NCBI GenBank assembly: GCA_027486675.1
Contig: JAIXOQ010000017.1
Span: 1-64,000 of the forward strand
Source of the DNA: Pseudomonadota bacterium
GTDB lineage: Bacteria; Bdellovibrionota; UBA1018; CAIMNF01
Reading direction: 5' to 3'
Length of the DNA stretch: 64,000 bases
Positions 1 to 9,283 of the stretch are shown here, piece by piece. The position numbers were made by a program, and so were the translations under genes. Each line of letters starts with the position of its first letter. Position 1 is the first letter of the stretch. The notes beneath the pieces are model-generated. The model was given only the letters and a program-made list of their open reading frames with translations. It did not search any database and was not told where the DNA came from.

Positions 1-474
1 CAAACCACGGACGATAGGCCTGCACTCCTAGGAAGGATCAAAACCCTGGAAAATGACATCGCGACCATCCAAAGACGAAACGAAAACCTGATTGAACGCT
101 TATCGGAACTTCCTAAAGGCGTCCCAGCTGAAGGGATCTACAGTCAGATCCAAAGCAACACGGTGAAGCTCACCACCCTCAATCAGACACTAACGAATCT
201 CACCACAGGCGCAGCCCGTTCTCTACATGAAACCCCAGACCGCGACGGCCTCAGGTTCCGCATCAAACGGGCGATCCAAAACTTAGAAAAAACCCCGATC
301 GAAATGAGACGCGGGATCTACGCGAAACTCATTCAGTTCGTTGAACTGCATCCAGAGAAAATTAGGTTGGGGTTAAAAGCTCCGGCGATGCGGGAGGGCT
401 TAGCCGTTTCCGGAAACGCGGCTGGCCGTGCCGGTTCGTGTACTGTATCAAGTGGTGCGCGAGGGGGGACTTGA
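1..474 (+). CDS. Large serine recombinase, C-terminal part (5' end outside window)
   Basis: The frame is open from the first base, so only the C-terminal part is present. The visible ~157 residues hold a charged coiled-coil segment (RIKTLENDIATIQRRNENL) followed by a helical block and an ending that resembles the tail of large serine recombinases, where a short beta segment such as FVELHPEKIRLGL follows the coiled coil. The catalytic resolvase domain would lie to the left of the window. The last residues and the TGA stop fall inside the antisense tRNA-Leu gene, so the tail sequence is set by the tRNA rather than by protein selection. This is the usual position of a recombinase at the edge of an integrated element. 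Without the N-terminus the family call stays tentative. Confidence 0.6.
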   Translation, partial: QTTDDRPALLGRIKTLENDIATIQRRNENLIERLSELPKGVPAEGIYSQIQSNTVKLTTLNQTLTNLTTGAARSLHETPDRDGLRFRIKRAIQNLEKTPIEMRRGIYAKLIQFVELHPEKIRLGLKAPAMREGLAVSGNAAGRAGSCTVSSGARGGT

Positions 475-536
475 ACCCCCACACCTTGCGGCATACGCCC
501 CTCAAACGTACGTGTCTACCATTCCACCACCCGCGC
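453..536 (-). tRNA. tRNA-Leu (anticodon GAG)
   Basis: Read on the minus strand, a 7-bp acceptor stem (GCGCGGG with CTCGCGC, one G-U pair), a D-arm, a 5-bp anticodon stem around loop TTGAGGG (anticodon GAG), a long class II variable arm as expected for leucine, a T-arm with loop TTCAAGT, discriminator A and an encoded CCA end can all be folded. The 3' half overlaps the end of the recombinase gene on the opposite strand. Confidence 0.95.
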
Positions 537-620
537 ACTTGGAATCGATGCCTGAACAAACAGACTGAGGGCTAGCGTTTGAAAGTAACGGTCCGAGTGG
601 GACTAGTGCAACTGACTTTT

Positions 621-1295
621 TTAGAACTCCAGCCTGAGCCCCATAAAATAGCTGGTTCCATCGATCTCAATGGTGGGGTCAGAAATTTTTTGAGGTTTCA
701 TTTCCAAAGTCAGGTAAGAGCGTTTCAAGCCCGAGCTCAAATACCCCTCTGTTGCTTCCTTCTGATCGAAGAACCCTAAGCTCAGCATGACTCCCAAGGA
801 AACACCCGCATTCGTCGTGGTGAGCCATCCCTGGTTGTCTACACCGCGTATCCTCAGCATGGTGAGCTCAAGTGCGGCAGTCGGGACGAAGAGCTGGTTC
901 TTCATGAACCGAAGCAAATAGCGAAAATGAATCCCTGCGCCTAGGTTTCTAGCATCCACCGGCAATCGATCAGAGACTTGAAGATTGAGTATGCCGATGT
1001 GTGCACCGAGTCCAAAAACTCCAGCCTTTTGAAAGGGGAGGAGATATTCGGCCTGAAACTGATAGATGTCGCCCAAAGACCTTGGCATTGGGAAATTCTG
1101 AAGAGCTACCCGGATTGCTAAAGCCCACTCCGAGGGAAGGTTTTCAGCGTAAGGCACACTGGAATCGTAGTCTTCCTGATCCATGATTCCTGGATCCACT
1201 TTGGTCGGTTCTTCGGCAAAAGCAATTGCTGCCGGTGTAAGAGCCAGCATTGCCGATACGAAAACCATGGAAGGGTAAAAACGAAGAAAATGCAT
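621..1295 (-). CDS. Secreted outer-membrane beta-barrel-like protein, unknown function
   Basis: A protein of 224 residues. The chosen start gives a clear signal peptide (MHFLRFYPSMVFVSAMLAL, then cleavage near AIAFA-EE). The frame stays open further upstream, but that extension lies over the start of the neighbouring SEC-C gene and looks non-coding. The mature part alternates hydrophobic and polar residues in short strands separated by turns and ends in phenylalanine (MGLRLEF), which is the usual C-terminal signature of proteins inserted by the BAM complex. No specific family was recognised. It is divergent from the SEC-C/tex operon, with about 70 bases between the starts. Outer membrane location is an inference from the signal peptide and the terminal Phe. 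Confidence 0.7.
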   Translation of the reverse strand: MHFLRFYPSMVFVSAMLALTPAAIAFAEEPTKVDPGIMDQEDYDSSVPYAENLPSEWALAIRVALQNFPMPRSLGDIYQFQAEYLLPFQKAGVFGLGAHIGILNLQVSDRLPVDARNLGAGIHFRYLLRFMKNQLFVPTAALELTMLRIRGVDNQGWLTTTNAGVSLGVMLSLGFFDQKEATEGYLSSGLKRSYLTLEMKPQKISDPTIEIDGTSYFMGLRLEF

Positions 1296-1364
1296 TCTTA
1301 CCCCTAGTTTAAGGAGCAAGCAGTTGAAACCAAGCTCGTTTTTGTAGCACGATCTAAAAAACTC

Positions 1365-1793
1365 ATGAATGAAGCAGAAACGCCAAAAGTCGGACGCAAC
1401 GAGCCCTGCCCCTGTGGGAGTGGGAACAAATACAAACGCTGCCATGGAGTAGACGCTGCCCCGAAGCTGTCCGCCCCGAAACAAAATGCGCTGGCGGATG
1501 CGGCCATGCCTGAGATGCCCGACTTAGGCGAAGGAGGCATGCAGTGGGTGGCTCAGTTCTCTGAAGCGATGCGCACCTTGCCTAAGGGGCAGGCGCAGAG
1601 ATTCCAAGCCTTAGCTAAAAAAGCGATGCTCGGTCGGGATGTATCCAAGGAAATGGAGGAGTTTCAAAAATCTCTTCCTCTTCACATGCAGTCTCTAATG
1701 AGTGCTGCGCCACAAATTCAAAATGAGAGTCAGACAGAAGAACCGAATCGTAAAAATCTTTGGAAACGTTGGTTTGGAAAGAGTGAAAAATGA
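1365..1793 (+). CDS. SEC-C motif zinc-binding protein
   Basis: A protein of 142 residues. Near the N-terminus (about residues 10-28) it has the SEC-C zinc motif, seen as [19 protein letters not shown], the same zinc ligand set (CxC...CH) found at the end of SecA and in YecA-like proteins. The remaining helical, Lys/Gln-rich part was not recognised and carries a basic tail ([13 protein letters not shown]). The stop overlaps the start of tex by four bases (ATGA), so the two are almost certainly translated from one message. The SEC-C motif in SecA binds zinc and contacts SecB and ribosomes. Whether this protein does something similar is not shown by the sequence. Confidence 0.8.
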   Translation: MNEAETPKVGRNEPCPCGSGNKYKRCHGVDAAPKLSAPKQNALADAAMPEMPDLGEGGMQWVAQFSEAMRTLPKGQAQRFQALAKKAMLGRDVSKEMEEFQKSLPLHMQSLMSAAPQIQNESQTEEPNRKNLWKRWFGKSEK

Positions 1794-4309
1794 GTAGTTT
1801 TTATCAGTTCGCGAAAGAACAAGGACTTCAGGCTTCAGAAAACGTATTAAACGCTGTCGTCAGGCTTCGCGAAGAAGGATGCACCATTCCCTTTATTGCT
1901 CGATATCGTAAGGAGCAAACCAACAACTTGAGTGACGAAGGCGTGCAACGCGCTTTTGAATTGAAGGATGACTTTGATGAAATCATTTCCAGACAAGCTT
2001 TCATTGTTGGTGAGATTGAAAAGCAAGGTCGCCTCACGGATGAACTCAAAACTGAGATTCTCTCGACCTGGGCGCGCGATCGGTTAGAAGACCTTTACCT
2101 TCCCTACAAACAAAAACGAAAAAGCAAAGCCTCCCTTGCTCGTGAAGCTGGGCTGGATCAGCTGGCACATTGGATTTGGGAGGTCGGCCACGGCCTGATT
2201 TCGCCCGATCCCGAACTAAAGTTAGATCTATGGGCATTTAGCTTTAAAAACGAAGAAAAAGGCTTTGCAGATGCGGATGCATGCTTGCAAGGGGCGACCG
2301 ATATTTTAGTAGAGCGGCTCAGCGAAGATCTTGATTTGCGCACTCACGTGCGGGAACTCTTTTCTTCCCGTGGCTATGCAAAAAGCACAAAGGCTGACAA
2401 AGCAAAAGAGTCTTCAAAATATTCAAACTATTTTGACTTTGAAGAGCGCATCTCTTCTTTGCTTGAACCCAAGAATAGTCACAGGTATTTGGCAGTGCGG
2501 CGTGGCTGGATCGAAGAGGAAGTGAAGTTGAGCTTAGGTGGATCTAAAGCGGACGAATCCTTCGATACGGACCTGCTCAGCAAGTTTTTGAAGCGTGCTG
2601 CAGCCGACCGTCAAACGCTTGTGCAACCAGTTCTGGAGAAAGCAGCACGAGTTGCACTGAAAGCCCATGTCCTGCCCAGCATCGATAATGAATTTCAGAA
2701 GCGCTTGAAAGAGGCGGCCGATCATGCGGCGATTCATGTTTTTGCTGAAAACGTTCGTAAGCTCTTGCTCGCCTCCCCTTATGGCGCTCGGGGAGTATTA
2801 GGAATTGATCCAGGCATTCGCACAGGGTGTAAGATTGCGGTGGTCGATGGATCGGGCAAGTTTATTGCCGATAGCGTGATCAAGCTGAATTCAGATGAAG
2901 AGAAAAAGCAGGCGACACAGTTTCTAACTGCGGTAGTCGGGTCGGGCCAAATCGATGCCATCGCAATCGGAAATGGAACAAACGGACGAGAGACCGAAAT
3001 TTTTGTTCGTTTGGTTTTAAAAGAAGCGGGAATCACCCATGTCCCTGTCGTACTGGTCAGCGAGTCTGGGGCCAGTGTCTACAGCGCAAGCCCTGTAGCG
3101 CGGGAAGAGTTTCCTCAATTGGATGTTACAGTGCGTGGCGCCATCTCCATTGCACGAAGATTTCAGGATCCACTGGCAGAGCTGGTTAAGATTGATCCAA
3201 GAAGTGTCGGGGTGGGGCAGTACCAACACGACGTGTCTCAGGTGGCTTTAAAGCGCTCACTCGATGCGGTTGTTGATCTCTGTGTGAACGCAGTTGGCGT
3301 GAACTTAAACACAGGTTCGACCCATCTTCTTTCTCACGTCTCCGGCATTGGGGAAGCTTTGGCCAAAAGCATCGTCGAGTATCGGCAGCAATTTGGCTTA
3401 TTTAAAACCCGTGCAGCACTTCTGAACGTTCCGCGCTTTTCTAAGAAAGCCTATGAACAAGCGGTTGGATTCCTGCGTGTTCCTGCCTCAGAGAATCCGC
3501 TCGACCAGACGGGTGTACACCCTGAAAGAGAGAGTGATCTTGAGGAGCTTGCACGCGCTGGCGGAAAACAACTCTCCGATCTATTAACTGCGGAGGGTGC
3601 ACGTTGGCTGAGAGCACTTCCAGAGGCGAAAGAAAAATTTGGGCAGTTCACGCTTGATGACATTGTCGATGAACTCGAGAAGCCCGGACGTGACCCACGT
3701 CAAGCATTTGAAACTCACTCTTTCCGAAGTGACATCTTTAAACTTGAGGACGTGACCGCGGGTATGGTGTGTCCTGGAGTTGTGACCAACGTCGCAAACT
3801 TCGGTGCATTTGTAGACATCGGTGTGCATCAAGATGGATTGGTTCATATCTCGCAACTGGGTAAACGTTTTGTCTCCGATCCAAGAGAGATCGTCGGCCC
3901 AGGGGACTGGGTGACCGTTAAAGTTCTTGAGGTCAATCTTGAGAAGCGTCAGCTTGCCCTGACCATGCGCATGGAAGAGCAGACTGAGCGTGGACCAAAA
4001 CCGGAACGCAAGAAGGCCAAAAAACAAGCTCCAGCAGCCCCGGAAAAGACTTTGGTTGTGCAGTATCAGGAGCCCGCTGAAGCACGTCCAAAACCGGTAG
4101 TGACTCACACGCCTGTTGCAGCGCCGCGGCAAGCACCGAAGCCGCCAGCGCCTCAGAGCGCCGCAAGAATCCAAGCAAAGACAGCCGGAAGCGGGGGCTC
4201 CGCTCAAAGGCATTCTGCTGATCGCCCCCTGAAGTCGGCGCCGCAAACGCCTTTCAATAACGCGTTTGCAGGCTTGGCGGGTCTCAAAGAACAGTCGGCG
4301 AAGAAGTAG
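1790..4309 (+). CDS. tex: Tex-family RNA-binding transcription accessory protein
   Basis: A protein of 839 residues with the full Tex layout. It has an N-terminal helical domain beginning with the family-typical [20 protein letters not shown], then a YqgF/RNase H-like domain around residue 340 ([19 protein letters not shown]). Helix-hairpin-helix motifs follow around residues 515-560 ([20 protein letters not shown]), and an S1 RNA-binding domain at about 658-730 ([20 protein letters not shown]). After S1 there is a tail of about 110 residues rich in Pro, Ala, Lys and Gln, longer than in the usual ~770-residue Tex and probably disordered. Tex proteins bind nucleic acid at the transcription elongation complex and are widely conserved. 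The gene is coupled by a 4-base overlap to the upstream SEC-C gene. Confidence 0.96.
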   Translation: MSSFYQFAKEQGLQASENVLNAVVRLREEGCTIPFIARYRKEQTNNLSDEGVQRAFELKDDFDEIISRQAFIVGEIEKQGRLTDELKTEILSTWARDRLEDLYLPYKQKRKSKASLAREAGLDQLAHWIWEVGHGLISPDPELKLDLWAFSFKNEEKGFADADACLQGATDILVERLSEDLDLRTHVRELFSSRGYAKSTKADKAKESSKYSNYFDFEERISSLLEPKNSHRYLAVRRGWIEEEVKLSLGGSKADESFDTDLLSKFLKRAAADRQTLVQPVLEKAARVALKAHVLPSIDNEFQKRLKEAADHAAIHVFAENVRKLLLASPYGARGVLGIDPGIRTGCKIAVVDGSGKFIADSVIKLNSDEEKKQATQFLTAVVGSGQIDAIAIGNGTNGRETEIFVRLVLKEAGITHVPVVLVSESGASVYSASPVAREEFPQLDVTVRGAISIARRFQDPLAELVKIDPRSVGVGQYQHDVSQVALKRSLDAVVDLCVNAVGVNLNTGSTHLLSHVSGIGEALAKSIVEYRQQFGLFKTRAALLNVPRFSKKAYEQAVGFLRVPASENPLDQTGVHPERESDLEELARAGGKQLSDLLTAEGARWLRALPEAKEKFGQFTLDDIVDELEKPGRDPRQAFETHSFRSDIFKLEDVTAGMVCPGVVTNVANFGAFVDIGVHQDGLVHISQLGKRFVSDPREIVGPGDWVTVKVLEVNLEKRQLALTMRMEEQTERGPKPERKKAKKQAPAAPEKTLVVQYQEPAEARPKPVVTHTPVAAPRQAPKPPAPQSAARIQAKTAGSGGSAQRHSADRPLKSAPQTPFNNAFAGLAGLKEQSAKK

Positions 4310-4311
4310 AC

Positions 4312-4839
4312 CTATTCCGGTGTGCCCTTCTGTAACAGCCGACAACGGGCGTAGATCACGTGTTGATGCCTGACCTCCTCAAAGCCATGGGATTGGACTG
4401 TGCGCGCTTGAATCGCTTCCAAAGCTTCGTCGTGGAACTCAAAGATTGATCCACAATCAACGCAGACGATGTGGTCATGGTGGTCTTCACTTGTGAACTC
4501 AAACAACGACACGCCAGCGCTGCCTTGAAAGGTTTCTCTGAGAATTCCGGCTTCTACAAGCGTTTTTACCGTGCGATAGACTGTCGCAGCACCAATGTCC
4601 TTATATTTTTTTTGCACACGAGCTACCAGCTGTTGAATGTCAAAATGTTCCTCTGACTCCGCGACGACGCTCGCAACCTTTGTTCGAGCTTCACTGTGTC
4701 TTAAACCCTTGTTTTTAAGGTAGTTCAAGAGCTTTCCCTCCCAGGCTGTTTTCATGCTTGGGGCAAAGGAAGGGGATGGCGCTGCATGAAGTTCTGGTGC
4801 TCGGCCGCACAGGATCTTTGTTTTTTTTTCTTTCGACAT
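4312..4839 (-). CDS. Fur-family metalloregulator
   Basis: A protein of up to 175 residues. The winged-helix part (LNYLKNKGLRHSEARTKV ... IGAATVYRTVKTLVEAGIL) and the metal-binding half (EDHHDHIVCVDCGSIFEFHD) are characteristic of Fur/PerR/Zur repressors. The first CxxC zinc pair is present, but the usual second pair near the C-terminus is reduced to one Cys (YARCRLL), so the structural zinc site is incomplete. Met29 (base 4755) matches the usual family start, because the preceding 28 residues are low-complexity and neither start has a good Shine-Dalgarno sequence. The true protein may therefore be 147 residues. It is convergent with tex and divergent from the HU-like gene. The metal or peroxide ligand cannot be assigned. 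Confidence 0.88.
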   Translation of the reverse strand: MSKEKKTKILCGRAPELHAAPSPSFAPSMKTAWEGKLLNYLKNKGLRHSEARTKVASVVAESEEHFDIQQLVARVQKKYKDIGAATVYRTVKTLVEAGILRETFQGSAGVSLFEFTSEDHHDHIVCVDCGSIFEFHDEALEAIQARTVQSHGFEEVRHQHVIYARCRLLQKGTPE

Positions 4840-4910
4840 TGCTTCGAAGTGTCAGAAAAAAGTTGCGTCACGTCAAATTTGATCTAGTCTTCAATGAAAC
4901 GGAGGAAAAA

Positions 4911-5297
4911 ATGGCTAAAAGTACGAAGAAGACAACAGGTAAGACAAAAAGCAAAACAACAAAATTCTCGATCGTGAACAATCTTCATGAATCGATTCTT
5001 GCTATTGCTGAGGTGACCAAAAGCGGTCAAGTAAAAATCAAGCGCACCGAGCTGAAGAACACGCTAGAAGACACGTTCAAAGCCGCTGCTGCAGAAGCTG
5101 CAAAAGGCCAACGCGTTCGCTTTCCAGTGATCGGAACATTGGCTCGCCGTGATGTAAAAGGCCGTAAAGCTGGAAAAGGCGTAAATCCTTTCACTGGCGA
5201 AGAGATGATGATTAAGGCACGTCCTGAATCCAAGAAGCCACGCTGGTCTTTCCCAAAATCCATCAAAGAAACTTTTGCAAACAAAAAGCTTTGGTAG
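4911..5297 (+). CDS. HU/IHF-like DNA-binding protein
   Basis: A protein of 128 residues. A strong ribosome-binding site (ACGGAGGAAAAA) directly precedes the ATG, which fixes the start. A basic Lys/Thr-rich tail of about 17 residues leads into a bacterial histone-like fold, with the conserved beta-arm region seen as GVNPFTGEEMMIKARPESKK in place of the usual NPxTGxxxxIxA. Such proteins bend and compact DNA. The basic N-terminal extension is longer than in ordinary HU and resembles histone-like tails. A possible promoter (TTGCGT, 16 bases, TAGTCT) lies at 4863-4890. The gene stands alone and is followed by a strong terminator. Confidence 0.9.
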   Translation: MAKSTKKTTGKTKSKTTKFSIVNNLHESILAIAEVTKSGQVKIKRTELKNTLEDTFKAAAAEAAKGQRVRFPVIGTLARRDVKGRKAGKGVNPFTGEEMMIKARPESKKPRWSFPKSIKETFANKKLW

Positions 5298-5323
5298 TTT
5301 TTAAGGACTGAAATGTTTTGATG

Positions 5324-5365
5324 AAAGCGGCGTCCTGGGCTGGTCCTAGGGCGCCGCTTTCTTTT
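5324..5365 (+). terminator. Rho-independent terminator after the HU-like gene
   Basis: A 9-bp perfect stem (AAAGCGGCG with CGCCGCTTT) encloses about 19 bases and is followed by CTTTT. It ends the HU-like transcript. Because the stem begins with AAA, it also ends in TTT when read from the minus strand, so it may serve the methionine operon too; the stop codon of the small minus-strand gene lies in its loop. Confidence 0.8.
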
Positions 5366-5675
5366 GTGCAAGAGCTACACCTTCGGCTTCTAAGTACTCT
5401 TCCACCGCAGCGTGAAGGGTCGTGTAGGGCTTCCCGCCGGGTGCCGCACCTTCTGCAGCACAAGAGAGATAATGAATCTGGTGCGGGATCTCAAGCGTGG
5501 ACGCTCTTGATTCTAAGTGCTGTGCCAATGCACCCCAAGCACGGGCCCAGTCTTCAATAGGAAACGGGCTGTCATCCACAAGCGTCAGGAAGTCTTCTTG
5601 CTCCTGAAGAGTCAGTGTGGGCAAAGAAAGCTTAAGCTCAGAGAAAACGGAAGAGAGAGGCGCTAATACGCTCAT
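5346..5675 (-). CDS. Small conserved-looking protein downstream of metH, unknown
   Basis: A protein of 109 residues, mostly helical by composition, with no signal peptide, membrane segment or motif that I recognise. Its start overlaps the metH stop by four bases (ATGA), so it is translationally coupled to MetH. Its stop lies inside the terminator hairpin shared with the HU-like gene. The arrangement favours a real gene rather than chance, and the context suggests a role linked to methionine or cobalamin metabolism. No function can be assigned from the sequence. Confidence 0.65.
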   Translation of the reverse strand: MSVLAPLSSVFSELKLSLPTLTLQEQEDFLTLVDDSPFPIEDWARAWGALAQHLESRASTLEIPHQIHYLSCAAEGAAPGGKPYTTLHAAVEEYLEAEGVALAQKKAAP

Positions 5676-8600
5676 AGTGCGTTCTTTCTTTTTGCATAGT
5701 CTGCTTCTTGGTCTGCAGCAACATCTCCCACCCCAAAATAAATTGCTTTCTCATGGAAGAAATAAAGACCGGAGACGGAGCTTGCGGGAATCATCGAGCA
5801 CGTCTCACTCAAGGTCACTCCGATGCTTTGATCGGGTTTTAGGATCTCCCAAAGCGTTCGTTTCTCAGTGTGGTCTGGGCACGCGGGGTAACCCAGCGCC
5901 GGGCGGATGCCGCGATATTCTTCCGAAAGCATCTGCTCAACACTGAGGCCCTCAGTCAATCCATACCCCACTTCATCTCGAACATGTTTGTGAAGGTACT
6001 CGGCGGCTGCCTCAGCAAGGCGGTCCCCTAAGGCCTTCACTTGAATCGCATTGTAGTCGTCTTGTTTTGCTTCGAAGGTTTTAGCGAACGCTTCAACTTC
6101 CGACCCAGAAGTCACACAAAATAACCCCAACCAGTCGGGCAGGGGTTCACGAGGTGTGCTTGGCGCTATAAAGTCCGCCAAAGAATAGTAGGTCTGTTGC
6201 CCCACCTTCTTTTTTTGCTGTCTTAAAAAATGCAGACTGTGCCCAGAACCGAGTTTCACAGAGTCTCGCTCGGATCCAGCGCGGCAGTATCCATAGGTCC
6301 CTTTCAGTTTAAATCTCTTGTTCTCAATGATGTCTTCTAACAGTTCGAGAGCATCTTGATAGACGCGTGTCGCCTCTTCACCGTGTTTTGGGTGTTTCAG
6401 AATGCCAGGGAAGGAGCCTTTGAGTTCCCAGGTCCAAAAGAAAGGAGACCAGTCTATAAAACGCGCGACCTCTCTCAGTGGTAAGTCGAGGACCTTAACC
6501 CCTTCAAACGGTGGGGCGACAGTGCCATGAAAATCTAAGTCAGGCTTTTTTTCTCGAGCCTCTGAAAGCGGAAGAAATTCAGCCTCTTGTTTGTGTTTTT
6601 CAAAATTTGCACGGGTTTTTTCCTGCTGCAGTCGCACTTCAGCTATGAAGTCTTCCTGACGCTCGCTTTTTAGCTCAGACAGTAGGCCAGAAACACGGGA
6701 AGCGTCGCCTACGTGAAGCGTGAGCCCAGGGTAGAAGGGAGCAATCTTCACTGCAGTATGTGCTGCACTGGTGGTAGCCCCACCAATCAATACAGGAATG
6801 CGCTCATTTTCAGTCTTCAGAAGGGTGACTAACTCGATCATTTCATCTAACGAAGGAGTGATGAGCCCGCTGAGTCCTAAGAAGTCCGCCTTTTCTTCTC
6901 GGATCGCTTTTAAGATTTTATCCTTTGCGGTCATGACTCCAAGATCCACAACGCGGTAACCCGCACAGGCGAGTACAACGGCCACAATATTTTTCCCAAT
7001 ATCGTGGACATCTCCTTTCACGGTCGCGATCACGAAGGTCCCTTGCGAAGAGGAGCCAGTGCGTTTGGCCTCTTCCGTCATTTGGGGTTCTAAGTAAGCG
7101 ACGGCCTTCTTCATGACGCGGGCGCTTTTGACCACCTGAGGCAAAAACATTTTCCCAGCACCAAAAAGATCGCCAACCACGCCCATTCCCGCCATGAGCG
7201 GTCCTTCAATCACGTCGAGCGGGCGGCCTAGGGTCTCTAATGCCTCTGCTACGTCTTGATCGATGAAATCTGCGATCCCATGGACCATGGCATGCTTGAT
7301 ACGCTCCTCGGCCCCGAGTTGTCGCCACTCCAGGTTAGTCTTAGGCTTTCCACGCCCAGTACCGCTCTGGGTCTCCATCTGGGATGCAAACTCGAGGAGT
7401 TGCTCCCCCGCATCTGCCCTACGGTAGAGGATCACGTCCTCAACAAGCCGCCTAAGCTCTGGATCGATATCCTCCATCAAGGTCACCATGCCAGCGTTGA
7501 TGATCGCCATATCTAGACCCGCTTGTATGGCATGGTAAAGAAATACGCTGTGCATGGCCTCCCGGACTCGATTATTGCCTCGGAAAGAGAAGCTCACGTT
7601 TGAGATACCGCCGCTCGTCTTGGCACCTGGGCACTGCTGTTTAATCAGACGCACCGCTTCAATAAAGTTCTTCGCGTACTCGTCGTGCTCAGAAATCCCG
7701 GTCGCAACAGTGAGAACATTGGGGTCAAAAATGATGTCTTCCGGGGGAAAGCCCTCTTCTAAAAGAATCTTGTAGGCACGCTCACAAATAGAGACCTTTC
7801 GCTCAGTAGTTGCGGCCTGACCTTCCTCGTCAAAGGCCATGACAACGACAGCAGCTCCATACATCCGAATAGTGCGTGCATGAGCACGGAACGGGGCTTC
7901 GCCTTCCTTTAAGCTAATGGAATTCACTACACCCTTGCCCTGTAAACACTGCAGTCCCGCTTCTATGACTGAAAACTTAGAGCTATCGATCATCACGGGA
8001 ATGCGCGCAACTTCCGGGTCAGAAGCGACAAAGTTTAAAAAACGTGTCATTGCAGCCGGGCCGTCTAACATTCCTTCATCAAAGTTGACGTCTAGAATAT
8101 TTGCTCCCCCCTCCACCTGCTGCCGCGCAATTGTCAGCCCGGCTTCGTATTCGCCCGCTTGAATGAGAGCTGAGAATTTAGGAGAACCCGTGACGTTGGT
8201 GCGTTCGCCGATCACTAAAAACTGACCAGGAAGAGAGGGCAGGGGTTCGAGTCCGCTCAGCCAGTATTGTTTGAGCTTTGTAGGAGGCTTGCGAGGCTTA
8301 AGGCCCTCAATGGCGTTCCTCATCGCTGCAATGTGCGCAGGCGTAGTTCCGCAACAGCCGCCTAAGACGTTCAGTAACCCTTCTTCCGCAAAGGCCCTGA
8401 CGTCGTGCGCCATGCTTTCTGGGGTTTCGTCATAACCAGTCACAGCAAGTGGGTTTGGAAGACCCGCATTCGGGTAACAGCTGACTCGGTGGGGCGTACA
8501 CTGAGAAAGCGTCTGTAAATAAGGACGCATCTCCCGCGCGCCTAAGGCGCAGTTGAGTCCAATGGACCAGGCATCCACGTGCGCCACAGATGTGAGGAAT

Positions 8601-9283
8601 GCCTCAAGGGTCTGCCCTGAAAGCACGCGTCCCGATGCGTCTGAGATCGTAGCTGAGATCAAGAGCGGAATCTTTCCAGAGGGATCAAGAGTCTTATATG
8701 CGTAAAGAGCTGCTTTTAGGTTCAGTGTATCGAATACAGTTTCGGGAAGCAGTACGTCGACCCCACCTTCAATTAAGGCTTGAATCTGTTCGGAGTAAGC
8801 TGCGACTAGATCGCGAAACCGGATCGCACGGTAGTCAGGACGGTTCACATCCGGTGAAAGGGACGCAGTCTTTGATGTAGGGCCCACAGCACCTGCGACA
8901 AAACATTTTCGTGAAGGGTGCTTCTTCATGAAATCGAGGGCTGCCTCTTTTGCGATCCGTGCCGATTCAAGATTGAGTTCCCTGGAGAGGGATTCCAGGC
9001 CGTAGTCCGATTGGGAGATTCGATTGGCGTTAAAGGTATTGGTCTCAATGAGGTCTGCGCCCGCTTCAAGATAGGACCAATGAATCGAACGAATCACTTC
9101 CGGGCGCGTGAGGACCAGAAGTTCATTATTGCCTTTCAGGTCTTTGTGGTAATCCCGAAACCGCGTACCCCGGTAGTCTGACTCCGTGAGTTTATAGGTC
9201 TGAATCATCGAGCCCATTGCGCCGTCGATGATGACAATCCGCTCTTCTGCAAGCTGACTGAATGGATGAGTGTGCTTGTTCAT
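5672..9283 (-). CDS. metH: Cobalamin-dependent methionine synthase MetH
   Basis: A protein of 1203 residues, the usual full length. In order it carries the homocysteine domain ([10 protein letters not shown] at about 20, zinc ligands in GLNCALG near 243 and GGCCGTT near 307), the pterin-binding domain ([16 protein letters not shown], about 355), the cobalamin domain with cofactor-ligating His in [10 protein letters not shown] (about 757), and the C-terminal SAM-binding activation domain ([17 protein letters not shown]). It transfers methyl from methyl-tetrahydrofolate through B12 to homocysteine in the cytoplasm. The activation domain means it can be reactivated reductively with SAM. Its start overlaps the stop of the upstream methyltransferase/MTHFR fusion by four bases, so the methyl donor and the acceptor enzyme are made together. 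Confidence 0.98.
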   Translation of the reverse strand: MNKHTHPFSQLAEERIVIIDGAMGSMIQTYKLTESDYRGTRFRDYHKDLKGNNELLVLTRPEVIRSIHWSYLEAGADLIETNTFNANRISQSDYGLESLSRELNLESARIAKEAALDFMKKHPSRKCFVAGAVGPTSKTASLSPDVNRPDYRAIRFRDLVAAYSEQIQALIEGGVDVLLPETVFDTLNLKAALYAYKTLDPSGKIPLLISATISDASGRVLSGQTLEAFLTSVAHVDAWSIGLNCALGAREMRPYLQTLSQCTPHRVSCYPNAGLPNPLAVTGYDETPESMAHDVRAFAEEGLLNVLGGCCGTTPAHIAAMRNAIEGLKPRKPPTKLKQYWLSGLEPLPSLPGQFLVIGERTNVTGSPKFSALIQAGEYEAGLTIARQQVEGGANILDVNFDEGMLDGPAAMTRFLNFVASDPEVARIPVMIDSSKFSVIEAGLQCLQGKGVVNSISLKEGEAPFRAHARTIRMYGAAVVVMAFDEEGQAATTERKVSICERAYKILLEEGFPPEDIIFDPNVLTVATGISEHDEYAKNFIEAVRLIKQQCPGAKTSGGISNVSFSFRGNNRVREAMHSVFLYHAIQAGLDMAIINAGMVTLMEDIDPELRRLVEDVILYRRADAGEQLLEFASQMETQSGTGRGKPKTNLEWRQLGAEERIKHAMVHGIADFIDQDVAEALETLGRPLDVIEGPLMAGMGVVGDLFGAGKMFLPQVVKSARVMKKAVAYLEPQMTEEAKRTGSSSQGTFVIATVKGDVHDIGKNIVAVVLACAGYRVVDLGVMTAKDKILKAIREEKADFLGLSGLITPSLDEMIELVTLLKTENERIPVLIGGATTSAAHTAVKIAPFYPGLTLHVGDASRVSGLLSELKSERQEDFIAEVRLQQEKTRANFEKHKQEAEFLPLSEAREKKPDLDFHGTVAPPFEGVKVLDLPLREVARFIDWSPFFWTWELKGSFPGILKHPKHGEEATRVYQDALELLEDIIENKRFKLKGTYGYCRAGSERDSVKLGSGHSLHFLRQQKKKVGQQTYYSLADFIAPSTPREPLPDWLGLFCVTSGSEVEAFAKTFEAKQDDYNAIQVKALGDRLAEAAAEYLHKHVRDEVGYGLTEGLSVEQMLSEEYRGIRPALGYPACPDHTEKRTLWEILKPDQSIGVTLSETCSMIPASSVSGLYFFHEKAIYFGVGDVAADQEADYAKRKNAL

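Noticed and set aside
362-559. 65-residue minus-strand open frame over the tRNA-Leu
   Set aside because: It reads through the tRNA gene and has no start signal; a typical tRNA shadow.
3584-4345. 253-residue minus-strand open frame antisense to tex
   Set aside because: It lies wholly within the S1 domain and Pro-rich tail of tex, with odd composition; an artefact of tex codon use.
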